Part shown: positions 54,001 through 62,611 of the stretch, in pieces
Numbering within the stretch: the stretch's first letter is position 1
Layout: every line of letters starts with the position of its first letter
DNA from: Rheinheimera pleomorphica
Lineage (GTDB): Bacteria; Pseudomonadota; Gammaproteobacteria; Enterobacterales; Alteromonadaceae
Direction: 5' to 3'
Length of the DNA stretch: 64,000 nucleotides
Assembly: GCF_011634895.1 (NCBI RefSeq)
Contig: NZ_SIRR01000006.1
Span: forward strand, 62,001 to 126,000
The notes under the pieces: model-generated
Database searches by the model: none
What the model saw: only the letters and a program-made list of their open reading frames with translations
Told to the model about the DNA's origin: nothing
Translations under genes and position numbers: made by a program

Positions 54001-55560
54001 ATGACAACTAACCACTTGGATGCCAGCCAGTTTACGCAGGATCAGCAGTTTGATACCGATATCGTGATTATTGGCTCCGGTGCCGGCGGCGGTATCGCTG
54101 CCGAGCAATTGGCGCAGGCTGGCTTTAAGGTGCTATTGCTGGAAGAGGGCGCTTATTACACAAGTGACGATTTTGTCATGCAAGAGCGCTGGGCGTACCC
54201 GAATTTATATCAGGAAGGTGCAGCACGTAAAACCCGCGATCAGGCGATTGGCATTTTACAAGGCCGCACGGTTGGCGGCTCTACTACGGTAAACTGGACC
54301 ACCTCTATCCGCACACCACAGCCGACGCTGGATTACTGGCAAAGCGAGTTTGGCATTAATTTTAGTGGCGATACCGACTTAGCGCCTTATTTTGCTAAAG
54401 CCGAGCAGCGGCTGAATATTCATCAGTGGCCAATACCGCCCAACGCCAATAACGCCAAGTTACAGCAAGGCTGTGAAAAACTGGGTTGGCAGTACACGGT
54501 GATTAACCGCAACGTGAACGGTTGCGCTAATTTAGGCTATTGCGGCATGGGCTGCCCGATTAACGCCAAGCAATCGATGTTGGTTAGCACCATACCGGCC
54601 GCGCTGGCACTGGGCGCGACGCTGATTTCACACCTTTCTGTGCGTCAACTGCATTGGCAGGGCGACAGCATCACCGCTGTCGAAGCGGTGCCGGTCGATC
54701 AGTATTTTCAGCCGCGTAGCGACATCCGTATTCGCATTACGGCAAAACATTATATCGTTGCCGCCGGTGCCATTGGTTCACCGGCCTTGTTGTTACGTTC
54801 CAAACTGCCCAACCCGTCTGGCCGCTTAGGCAAGCACACCTATTTGCACCCGACAGTGATTTCCGGCGCCTTGTTTGATGACGCTATTAACGGCCATAGT
54901 GGCGCGCCGCAATCGATTTATTCGGATCAGTTTGTCTGGCCTGCGGATAACACCCAGCCCGGTTTTAAACTGGAAGTGCCGCCGCTGCACCCGGTGTTAA
55001 TGGCAACCAAACTTACCGGTACCGGTCAGCAACACGCGGCGCTGATGCAGCAATTTAACCAGCTGCAGGTGACGATAGCGCTGCTGCGCGATGGTTTTCA
55101 TCCACGCAGTCAGGGCGGCACAGTACAACTGGACAGTGCGCAGCAGCCGCTGCTGGATTACCCAATCAGCGATTACTTGTGGCAGGGCATGCGACAGGCA
55201 TTATTGGCCATGGCTGAGCTACAATTTGCTGCCGGTGCTAAGCAGGTACTACCCATTCATCACGATGCCACGCTTTATAACAGCTGGCCTGAGGCCAAGG
55301 CGGCAATACAAGGCTTACCAATGCAGAAATTGCGGCAAACCGTGGTGTCGGCCCATGTGATGGGCGGTTGTAATATGAGTGCCAGCCCAACGAAAGGCGT
55401 GGTCGACATAAACGGCCGCCATCATCAGCTACAAAACCTGTCAGTATTTGACGGTTCTATTCTACCCACCAGCTTGGGCGCCAACCCGCAGCTCACCATT
55501 TATGCGCTGGTATGGCGCAATTGCCAACAGTTAATCAGCAGCTTGCAAAGGCAACAGTAA
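54001..55560 (+). CDS. GMC-family FAD-dependent oxidoreductase
   Basis: A 519-residue flavoprotein. The FAD-binding Rossmann motif is GSGAGGGIAAEQLA (about 24-37), the substrate-region signature GRTVGGSTTVNW (about 89-100), and the C-terminal GMC block contains the conserved histidine in SAHVMGGCNMS and NPQLTIYA. It resembles long-chain alcohol or sugar-type dehydrogenases of this family. It is preceded by a Tat-exported small subunit, which may carry it to the periplasm since it has no signal peptide of its own. No clear ribosome site precedes the ATG except GAG at 53990-53992. Confidence 0.88.
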   Translation: MTTNHLDASQFTQDQQFDTDIVIIGSGAGGGIAAEQLAQAGFKVLLLEEGAYYTSDDFVMQERWAYPNLYQEGAARKTRDQAIGILQGRTVGGSTTVNWTTSIRTPQPTLDYWQSEFGINFSGDTDLAPYFAKAEQRLNIHQWPIPPNANNAKLQQGCEKLGWQYTVINRNVNGCANLGYCGMGCPINAKQSMLVSTIPAALALGATLISHLSVRQLHWQGDSITAVEAVPVDQYFQPRSDIRIRITAKHYIVAAGAIGSPALLLRSKLPNPSGRLGKHTYLHPTVISGALFDDAINGHSGAPQSIYSDQFVWPADNTQPGFKLEVPPLHPVLMATKLTGTGQQHAALMQQFNQLQVTIALLRDGFHPRSQGGTVQLDSAQQPLLDYPISDYLWQGMRQALLAMAELQFAAGAKQVLPIHHDATLYNSWPEAKAAIQGLPMQKLRQTVVSAHVMGGCNMSASPTKGVVDINGRHHQLQNLSVFDGSILPTSLGANPQLTIYALVWRNCQQLISSLQRQQ

Positions 55561-55633
55561 TAAACAGTTAGCTGGGCCTACTTAAATCTGGCGAGCTGCT
55601 ATAGTTTCTGAGCTTATTTGCTGATAAGGACAG

Positions 55634-57652
55634 ATGATGAAACTGAGTTCTATAGTGCTGTGCGGCCTGATGCTGTGTTGTGTCGCGCCCGATGCGGCAG
55701 AACAGAAAGTGGTTAACAAGCTTTACTCGGAAAAAGGGGAAGCCGGCGAGCAGGTTATTACCCAACTGGACGATGGCAGCTACAGCGCGTCGTTAAAGAT
55801 GAGTTGGAACAACCGTGTAGTCACCATTAAAGAAACGCTGCAGGTAGATAAAAAAGGCGTGCCAGTGGCGTTTTCTGCCCGCGGCACTTCGGCTTTTGGC
55901 GCGCCGATAGCAGAGCAGTTTAGCCTGCTTGACGGCGTGGCACGCTGGTCTGGCAATAAAGATGACGGCATGCTGCAAACGGCTGAGCCACGTTATTATG
56001 TGCCGGCCGATCAGGCTGGCGCTGCCAGCCATGTATTGATGCAAGCCTTACTGGCATCGCCAACCCGTTCGGTCGATTTATTTCCCAGCGGCACGGCCAG
56101 GTTAGATGCGCTGAAAACCGTGACGGTAAGCAATGGCAGCAACACTAAGGACGTTACCTTGTATGCCATCAGTGGTCTGGCGTTTAACCCGTCGTTTGGC
56201 TGGTTCGATAAAGACGGCCATTATTTCGCTCAGGACTTCAGCGGCTTTATGCGGGTGATCCGAGACGGCTTTAGCCTGGATAACTTTGCTGAGCTGGCAA
56301 AAATACAAAAGCAGGCCGAAAACGACTATCTGGCAGATATTGCCAAACACCTGAGCCACAGTTACAGCACCGTATTGCTGCAAGGCGGCAGTGTGGTCGA
56401 CGTAGTGGCAGGCAAAGTACTACGCAATACCGATGTCTTACTGCAAGATGGCAAAATAATGGCCGTTGCCAGCGGCCTGAGCGTTCCGGCCGGTGCCAAG
56501 GTGCTGGATGCGCGTGGTAAAACGATTATCCCCGGGCTGTGGGATATGCATGGCCATTTGTCGAAAAACGATGGTTTACTGAATATTGCCGCCGGTGTGA
56601 CCAGCGTGCGCGACATTGGTAACAACCATGACAATATTATGGAAATTGCCGGCTTATTTAACAGTGATCAGCTGATTGGCAACCGGGTTTACCGCGCAGG
56701 CTTTTTTGATAAACAAAGCGAATATTCTGCTGGTTTGTCGGTTACGTCATTGCAGGAAGCGCATGAGAAAATAGACTGGTTTGCCGATAACGGTTATCTG
56801 CAAATTAAGATCTACAGCTCAATTGACCCGGCCTGGGTAAAGCCGATAGCCGACCATGCACACCGACGTGGTATGCGGTTAAGTGGTCATGTGCCCGCCT
56901 TTATGACAGCGCGCCAGGCGGTAGAGCAGGGGTTTGACGAAATTCAGCACGTAAATATGTTGTTTTTAAATTTTCTAGCTGGCACCGAGGTTGATACCCG
57001 TACCCAGCTCAGGTTTTCTCTGCTCGGTGAAAAAGCTGGCAGCCTGGACTTAGCCAGCAAGCCAGTACAGGACTTCATAAAGTTACTGGCCGATAAGCAA
57101 ATAGTGGTCGACCCTACTGTTGCGACCTTCCGCAGTTTGTTACTGGGACAAAGCAAACAAATTGACCCGGAATTTGCGGCTGTTGCCGAGCACTTACCGC
57201 CCGGCGTGGTCAGGCAGCTAAAAGGTGCAGTTATGAATGTTTCGCCAGAGCTGCAACCGGCGTATCAAAAATCAGCTGATGCGATGCTCATCATGGTGAA
57301 AAAACTGTTTGATGCCGGCGTGCCAATAGTGCCCGGCACTGATCATATTGCCGGTTTTACTTTGCACCGTGAGCTGGAACTGTATGCGATGGCCGGTATA
57401 CCGCCGCTGGATGTACTGCGTATTGCCAGTTATGAACCGGCGCGGCTGGTGGGGGCGGCGTATCACAGTGGCTCGGTTAGTGTCGGCAAAGATGCCGATT
57501 TGCTGCTGATAAACGGCGACCCGAGCACTGATATCGCTGATATCCGTAAAGTGGCACTGGTGTTTAAAGGTAAGCACTACTATCAACCACACGAGCTCTA
57601 TCCGGTACTGGGTGTAACCCCCTTTACCAGCCCGGTCGCGTTTCAACCTTAA
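55634..57652 (+). CDS. Secreted two-domain amidohydrolase (copy 3)
   Basis: A 672-residue exported protein with a signal peptide (about 1-21), an extra N-terminal domain (about 25-245) of unknown function and a C-terminal amidohydrolase barrel (about 250-665). Metal-site motifs are GLWDMHGHL (HxH), the lysine in LQIKIYSS, histidines in LSGHVPAF and EIQHVNML, and the aspartate in VPGTDH. It is distant from the two other amidohydrolases in the window. The substrate is unknown. AAGGA precedes the tandem ATGs at 55634 and 55637. Confidence 0.88.
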   Translation: MMKLSSIVLCGLMLCCVAPDAAEQKVVNKLYSEKGEAGEQVITQLDDGSYSASLKMSWNNRVVTIKETLQVDKKGVPVAFSARGTSAFGAPIAEQFSLLDGVARWSGNKDDGMLQTAEPRYYVPADQAGAASHVLMQALLASPTRSVDLFPSGTARLDALKTVTVSNGSNTKDVTLYAISGLAFNPSFGWFDKDGHYFAQDFSGFMRVIRDGFSLDNFAELAKIQKQAENDYLADIAKHLSHSYSTVLLQGGSVVDVVAGKVLRNTDVLLQDGKIMAVASGLSVPAGAKVLDARGKTIIPGLWDMHGHLSKNDGLLNIAAGVTSVRDIGNNHDNIMEIAGLFNSDQLIGNRVYRAGFFDKQSEYSAGLSVTSLQEAHEKIDWFADNGYLQIKIYSSIDPAWVKPIADHAHRRGMRLSGHVPAFMTARQAVEQGFDEIQHVNMLFLNFLAGTEVDTRTQLRFSLLGEKAGSLDLASKPVQDFIKLLADKQIVVDPTVATFRSLLLGQSKQIDPEFAAVAEHLPPGVVRQLKGAVMNVSPELQPAYQKSADAMLIMVKKLFDAGVPIVPGTDHIAGFTLHRELELYAMAGIPPLDVLRIASYEPARLVGAAYHSGSVSVGKDADLLLINGDPSTDIADIRKVALVFKGKHYYQPHELYPVLGVTPFTSPVAFQP

Positions 57653-57657
57653 ATAAG

Positions 57658-57691
57658 GCGGGGAAGGCATGCTATTAATGCCTTCCTCCGC
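57658..57691 (+). terminator. Hairpin after amidohydrolase copy 3
   Basis: GCGG + GGAAGGCAT (57658-57670) / ATGCCTTCC + T bulge + CCGC (57678-57691), about 13 bp with a 7-base loop. It lies just after the stop but has no U-tract, so it may instead protect the 3' end. Confidence 0.45.
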
Positions 57692-57848
57692 GTCTGCCCT
57701 GACAGGCCATGGCAACGGATACGGTGTTACATTATGTTATGTTGTGACAATCTGATTGCTGTTGCATAAAAATCAGTGGATATCGCCTGCTATCCTGCAG
57801 CAGCCGTGCTAAGGTTTAAGCAATTTTATCTCTGTACCTGCTTGTGTA

Positions 57849-59240
57849 ATGACTACAGAAAGTTATAAAGCGCTAAGTAACTATATCGACCTGCTGTTGG
57901 ATGCGATTTGCGTGGTAGATAAATTCGGCCGTTTTGAATTTGTCAGCAGCAGTGCTGAGCGTATTTTTGGTTACACGCCCGAGGAAATGCTGGGCCGGCC
58001 GATGATAGAGCTGGTGCATCCGGATGATCGCGAGCGCACGCTTAAAGCGGCTGAAGACATTAACGCCGGCGCGGTAAAGATTGACTTTGAAAACCGCTAT
58101 ATTCGTAAAGACGGCCAAATAGTGCATTTGCTTTGGTCGGCACGCTGGTCGGCCAGCGATAAACGCCGGGTGGCGGTGGCGCGTGATATCACCCGCAGTA
58201 AAAAAATTGAGGCGCGCCAGGCGGCGCTATATGCCATTTCAGAAGCGGCTTTTGCCTGTGATGATTTAACGGCACTGTACCAGAGCATTCAGCGGATTAT
58301 TGCCGAGCTGATCCCGATAAACCGTTTTGCCATAGTGTTGCCCGAGCAGGACAGTGAGCGCTTGCAGTTCGTTCACGATGCGCAGTTAGCCAACGCGACG
58401 CTGGATAGTAACAGTGATGGCACTATGCAGCTGTGCCAGCAGGTTATTCAGCGTGCAGAAACCATTATGTTAAGCAGCGACAATCTGGCAGAGTTACCCG
58501 CTAAGCTACGACAACAGTCAAAGGCGTTACCGGTAAACTGGCTGGGGGTGCCGTTAAAGTCGCAAACGTCGGTTATCGGCGCGCTAATGGTGCAAAATGC
58601 GCCGTCGGCCAGGGCCTATACACACAGTGAAATTGAGCTGTTAGAGTTTGTGTCGGTGCAGGTGGCGGTCGCCATAGAGCGCAAACAAATGCTACAGCGG
58701 TTGCAGCACAATGCGCTGTACGATCAGCTAACTGGCCTGCCCAACCGCGAGTTGTTTGACGACAGAGTACGTTCTGCCATAGCCAGAGCCGAGCGTGAGC
58801 AAGGCCAATTTGCGCTGCTGTATCTGGATTTAGATAAATTTAAGCAAGTGAATGACAGGCACGGCCACCAGATAGGGGATGAGCTGCTGCAGCACACCGC
58901 GAAGCGGATCACCGCCAATTTACGCCATAGCGATACCGTCGCCCGCTTTGGTGGTGACGAGTTTGTTATTTTGCTGGAGCAGGTAGACAGTGCCGATACG
59001 GCGCTGGCGCTGGCAGAAAAAGTACGCAGTGCGCTGGAAAGCACGTTTGCGCTGGCTGATCATTTGTTGCAGGTGTTACCCAGTATCGGCGTTGCGTTGT
59101 ACCCGGCACACAGCCGGGATATCAAAGCCCTGTTATTACTGGCTGACAACGCCATGTATCAGGCAAAAAGTGGCGGTGGCAACCGGGTGCAGCTAAACCA
59201 GCAAATAGCCCCGACCCGAAAAACCACTCATGCCGGTTAA
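57849..59240 (+). CDS. PAS-GAF-GGDEF diguanylate cyclase
   Basis: A 463-residue cytosolic protein. It has a PAS domain (about 10-125, EMLGRPMIELVHPDDRE), a GAF domain (about 130-285) and a GGDEF domain (about 290-450) with intact RFGGDEF (near 367) and an inhibitory I-site RxxD (RHSD) five residues ahead of GGDEF. It is expected to make c-di-GMP in response to a PAS/GAF signal that cannot be named. No good ribosome site is seen before the ATG. Confidence 0.93.
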   Translation: MTTESYKALSNYIDLLLDAICVVDKFGRFEFVSSSAERIFGYTPEEMLGRPMIELVHPDDRERTLKAAEDINAGAVKIDFENRYIRKDGQIVHLLWSARWSASDKRRVAVARDITRSKKIEARQAALYAISEAAFACDDLTALYQSIQRIIAELIPINRFAIVLPEQDSERLQFVHDAQLANATLDSNSDGTMQLCQQVIQRAETIMLSSDNLAELPAKLRQQSKALPVNWLGVPLKSQTSVIGALMVQNAPSARAYTHSEIELLEFVSVQVAVAIERKQMLQRLQHNALYDQLTGLPNRELFDDRVRSAIARAEREQGQFALLYLDLDKFKQVNDRHGHQIGDELLQHTAKRITANLRHSDTVARFGGDEFVILLEQVDSADTALALAEKVRSALESTFALADHLLQVLPSIGVALYPAHSRDIKALLLLADNAMYQAKSGGGNRVQLNQQIAPTRKTTHAG

Positions 59241-59265
59241 CTATCAGCACGCTGCTTGCCTCTGT

Positions 59266-60048
59266 TTAGCGGCGGCTTAATGCCCGCCCTAACGCCTGAA
59301 AATAGCTCAGCCACAAGGCGCTGAGTTTATTGCTCAATGGTTCGCTGGGGTAAGCGCCCAAGCGGGCAAGTTTGCTTTGCCGTGTGCCTGATACCAGAAA
59401 ACTATTTTTCACGCTCTGGCGTTGCAGTATATGCTCAAAGGCTCTGGCTGCCATTTCTTCCGGTAGTGCCAGATAAAGTTGGCCAAAGCGACTGTCCAGC
59501 GCCCGGCAACGGGCAAAGTAATCACTCTCGGTTTCACCGTCGTCAGACAGAAATAACCAGCGAAAGCTTTGCTGCAACAGCTGGTTTAGCGGATGCGGTT
59601 GTATAGCCTGGCTTTTTAGCCAGCAGCGCGAGGCAAATTGGTTGGCGGGCACAGGTGGTTGAAACATTTTGCCGCCGATATAGTGGTCAAAAGCATGAAA
59701 CCATTCATGCGCCAGGCTGCCGCCGCCGGCATTTTTCGCCAGTGCCAGAATGCGTCCCTGTGGCTGGTAATGCGCACAAACGCCAGGCCTGCCGCCAATA
59801 CCGTAAGTAAGCGCCAGGCTACCATTTAGCGAGATCACCTGCGCTGGCACCTGCAAGATTAACTGCAGGTCGCATAACGCGTCGAAAAATAAGTTAGCCG
59901 CCCGTTGTTGCTCATCGCCGGTGACCCAGCGGCCGATATGGATACTGTTAAAACCAAATATTTTCACCAGATCGGCAAAGCTGACATCGGCGCCGGCCCG
60001 GTGTGGCGGGCCATTGCGATAGTATTGTCTGATGACCCCGGATGTCAC
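59266..60048 (-). CDS. LPD1/CLCA_X-like zincin-type protein
   Basis: A 260-residue cytosolic protein. The segment from about 30 to 125 (FGFNSIHIGRWV ... LNGSLALTYGIGG ... GGGSLAHEWFHAFDHY) resembles the LPD1 domain of polyvalent mobile-element proteins and the CLCA_X family. HEWFH (114-118) has the HExxH layout of zinc peptidases, with D121 as a possible third ligand. The C-terminal half is less conserved. The GTG start overlaps the stop of the COG2509 flavoprotein gene (GTGA), so the two are translationally coupled. Substrate and role are unknown. Confidence 0.7.
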   Translation of the reverse strand: MTSGVIRQYYRNGPPHRAGADVSFADLVKIFGFNSIHIGRWVTGDEQQRAANLFFDALCDLQLILQVPAQVISLNGSLALTYGIGGRPGVCAHYQPQGRILALAKNAGGGSLAHEWFHAFDHYIGGKMFQPPVPANQFASRCWLKSQAIQPHPLNQLLQQSFRWLFLSDDGETESDYFARCRALDSRFGQLYLALPEEMAARAFEHILQRQSVKNSFLVSGTRQSKLARLGAYPSEPLSNKLSALWLSYFQALGRALSRR

Positions 60049-61676
60049 GCTGTAGCCGGTGTTCCTGTATCTTGGTCTGCCAAGATGGCCAGCGCCACGG
60101 CTTCAGCGACTTTTATACCGTCGATACCCGCCGATAAAATGCCGCCGGCATAACCGGCGCCTTCACCTGCCGGATACAAGCCTTTGACATTGACGCTCTG
60201 GTAATCGGCGCCGCGCTTAATACAAATTGGCGACGACGTGCGGGTTTCCACCCCGGTTAACAGGCCATCGGCTTTAGCAAAGCCTTTAATTTGTTTGTCA
60301 AAAGCCGGTATTGCTTCACGAATAGCGGCCACAGCGAACTCTGGCAGTGCCAGGGCCAGATCGGTTAGCTTAATGTTTGGCGTATAAGATGGCTTCACGT
60401 CACCCAGTTCAGTCGAAGGCTTGCCAGAGAGAAAATCACCAATCAGCTGCGCCGGGGCATGATAGTTTTCGCCGCCTAATTTAAACGCCTGTTGCTCTAA
60501 CTTACGCTGCAGGGCAATACCGGCCAGCGGGTGGCCGGGGTAGTCACGCTGTGGGTCAATGCCAACTACGATGGCGCTGTTGGCATTGCGCTCATGGCGT
60601 GAATACTGGCTCATACCGTTAGTGACAACCCCGCCGTGCTCTGACGCGGCGGCTACCACAGTGCCACCCGGACACATACAAAAGCTGTAAACACTGCGGC
60701 CATTACTGCAATGGTGTACCAGTTTGTAATCGGCCGCGCCTAAAATCGGGTTACCGGCATTAGGGCCAAAGCGGCATTCGTCAATCATCGATTGTTCATG
60801 CTCTATGCGAAAGCCAATAGAGAACGGCTTGGCCTCAACATAAACACCTTTGTCATACAGCATTTGGAAGGTATCACGGGCACTGTGGCCCACCGCCAGC
60901 ACGATGTGTTTGCTGTGCAGCTGTTCGCCGTTTGACAGTGTTAAGCCGGTAAGCTGGCCGTTATCAATATGCAGGTCATCGACCCGGCTACTAAAACGAA
61001 TTTCACCACCCAGTGCAATAATGTTGGCGCGCATTTTTTCCACCATCGCCACCAGTTTAAAGGTGCCGATATGCGGCTTGCTGACATACATAATTTCGTC
61101 TGGCGCACCGGCAGCAACAAATTCGCTCATTACTTTGCGGCCATAATGCTTCGGATCTTTTACCTGGCTGTAGAGCTTGCCATCAGAAAAAGTACCGGCA
61201 CCGCCTTCGCCGTACTGTACGTTAGACTCAGGGTTTAGCTCCTTACCGCGCCAAAAACCAAAGGTGTCTTTGGTACGCTCGCGCACTTCTTTACCGCGCT
61301 CGAGAATAATCGGCTTAAAGCCCATTTGTGCCAGCAGCAAGCCAGCAAATAGCCCGCAAGGACCCAGGCCAATCACGATTGGCCGCTCAGTCAGCTGTAC
61401 CGGCGCCTGGGCAACAAATTTATAGCGGGTATCGGGTGCGGGCTTTACATGCGGATCTTTAGCAAATTGCTGCAATAAGGCGGCTTCGTTAGCTACTTCG
61501 ATATCCAGAGTGTAAATAAGTTGGATATCGGTTTTTTTCCGCGCGTCAAAACCGCGTTTAAATACGGTAACGCTGTGCAGCTGTTCGGGTTTTATGTTTA
61601 ATTTACCGAGAATGGCGGCATTTATCGCGTTTTCATCGTGGTTTAACGGCAGTTTTATTTCGGTCAGGCGCAGCAT
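60045..61676 (-). CDS. COG2509-type FAD-dependent dehydrogenase
   Basis: A 543-residue flavoprotein. After an N-terminal region (about 1-80, VTVFKRGFDARKKTDIQ) comes the FAD site VIGLGPCGLFAGLLLAQMG (about 98-116) and ERGKEVRERT. Conserved blocks SNVQYGEGGAGTFSDGKL and the C-terminal YPAGEGAGYAGGILSAGIDG mark the COG2509 'uncharacterised FAD-dependent dehydrogenase' family. It is widespread but of unknown reaction. It is the first gene of a two-gene unit with the zincin-like protein. Confidence 0.92.
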   Translation of the reverse strand: MLRLTEIKLPLNHDENAINAAILGKLNIKPEQLHSVTVFKRGFDARKKTDIQLIYTLDIEVANEAALLQQFAKDPHVKPAPDTRYKFVAQAPVQLTERPIVIGLGPCGLFAGLLLAQMGFKPIILERGKEVRERTKDTFGFWRGKELNPESNVQYGEGGAGTFSDGKLYSQVKDPKHYGRKVMSEFVAAGAPDEIMYVSKPHIGTFKLVAMVEKMRANIIALGGEIRFSSRVDDLHIDNGQLTGLTLSNGEQLHSKHIVLAVGHSARDTFQMLYDKGVYVEAKPFSIGFRIEHEQSMIDECRFGPNAGNPILGAADYKLVHHCSNGRSVYSFCMCPGGTVVAAASEHGGVVTNGMSQYSRHERNANSAIVVGIDPQRDYPGHPLAGIALQRKLEQQAFKLGGENYHAPAQLIGDFLSGKPSTELGDVKPSYTPNIKLTDLALALPEFAVAAIREAIPAFDKQIKGFAKADGLLTGVETRTSSPICIKRGADYQSVNVKGLYPAGEGAGYAGGILSAGIDGIKVAEAVALAILADQDTGTPATA

Positions 61677-61822
61677 AAGAGTTCCGTATCGGTGTCATAG
61701 CCGCCGGCGGCAGCTCACAAGATAGGTGCTATTTTACGCCAAGCTTCGGGTTATGTCCGTATTCGTTTTAAAACTGACGGACTTTTCAGCAAAAACCTGA
61801 CTACTCTAAGCTAACCGTTGCA

Positions 61823-61857
61823 GGCCAGGATGGCCGAATCGAGCCCCCAGGGATGGG
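61823..61857 (+). repeat. Two adjacent GGA-loop hairpins upstream of fdxA (element B)
   Basis: GGCC-AGGAT-GGCC (61823-61835) and CCC-AGGGAT-GGG (61846-61857) lie 10 bases apart, followed by TTTACGGCG. The order, spacing and loop sequences resemble the inner part of element A at 53835-53880 (GGATGCC...GAG...CAGGGACGTG...GGCG). Terminal inverted repeats were not recognised here. Confidence 0.5.
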
Positions 61858-61971
61858 TTTACGGCGTGTTAGCGTGAGTTGACAGGTTCATGCCCGATAG
61901 CAGCTGACAGTTTGTTTTTTCATAGCGCTGCAGTATGATCGCCAGCCAGACGTAATAGGAGCCGATCTGCC

Positions 61972-62301
61972 ATGGCCTTTGTGGTATTAGAAAACTGCAT
62001 AAAATGCAAATACACCGACTGCGTAGCCGTATGCCCGGTAGATGCGTTTTTTGAAGGACCCAATTTTCTGGCAATCAGCCCAACCATTTGTATTGATTGC
62101 GGCCTGTGTGAACCAGAGTGCCCGGCCAACGCCATAGTGCAGGAAGACAAGGTACCCGCAGAGCAGCAGGGGTTTATTGCGCTAAATGCCGAATTAGCCG
62201 AAGTGTGGCCGAATATTCGTGAGCTAAAGCCAGCACCAAGCGATGCCGATACCTGGAACGGCGTGCCCAACAAGCTGCAGTATCTGCAGCTTGATGAATA
62301 A
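61972..62301 (+). CDS. fdxA: 7Fe ferredoxin FdxA
   Basis: A 109-residue ferredoxin with one [3Fe-4S] and one [4Fe-4S] cluster. Cluster ligands lie in [16 protein letters not shown] (about 9-24) and [15 protein letters not shown] (about 40-54). The C-terminal extension (about 60-109) is typical of Azotobacter-type FdI/FdxA. TAGGAG precedes the ATG. The 3' end of the gene is part of a short tandem duplication that continues past the stop. Confidence 0.96.
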   Translation: MAFVVLENCIKCKYTDCVAVCPVDAFFEGPNFLAISPTICIDCGLCEPECPANAIVQEDKVPAEQQGFIALNAELAEVWPNIRELKPAPSDADTWNGVPNKLQYLQLDE

Positions 62302-62361
62302 TAAAGTGCAGCTGCAATATCTGCCGCTAGATGAATAGTAAAGTAGCAGCTGCAATAGCTG
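62272..62361 (+). repeat. Tandem duplication of the fdxA 3' end
   Basis: Three imperfect copies of a 36-37-base unit: 62272-62307 (covers the last codons and stop of fdxA), 62308-62344, and a partial copy at 62345-62361. They share CAGCTGCAATA-type and GATGAATA-GTAAAGT segments. Only the first copy is coding. Confidence 0.75.
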
Positions 62362-62382
62362 AAACTGGCGTCGCCAGGCGCT

Positions 62383-62523
62383 TTATTTGCTGTCGGGCTG
62401 GTCGTGATCGACTTTATAGATAAAGTAGATGGCGTAAAAAATACATAGGCCAATCACAATAGCTAAGCCGGTAAACGAGATAAAGATAACCGGATCATTA
62501 ATAAATTCTTGCCACAGGTTCAT
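62383..62523 (-). CDS. 46-residue DUF3149-like membrane protein
   Basis: A short frame starting at ATG 62523 (MNLWQEFINDPVIFISFTGL...) and ending at TAA 62383. It encodes one hydrophobic helix (about 12-36) and a charged tail (KVDHDQPDSK). AAGAGGG lies about 9 bases upstream, a good ribosome site. The N-terminal MNLWQEF and single helix resemble DUF3149 proteins, small membrane proteins of unknown function common in this group. Confidence 0.75.
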   Translation of the reverse strand: MNLWQEFINDPVIFISFTGLAIVIGLCIFYAIYFIYKVDHDQPDSK

Positions 62524-62611
62524 AACTTTACCCTCTTGCTGTGTTGTTAAAGCAAGTGTAGGTAAAGTGTGCCGGCGCTTAGCTGATACAGATCAAAGAT
62601 TGCACCGCGGC

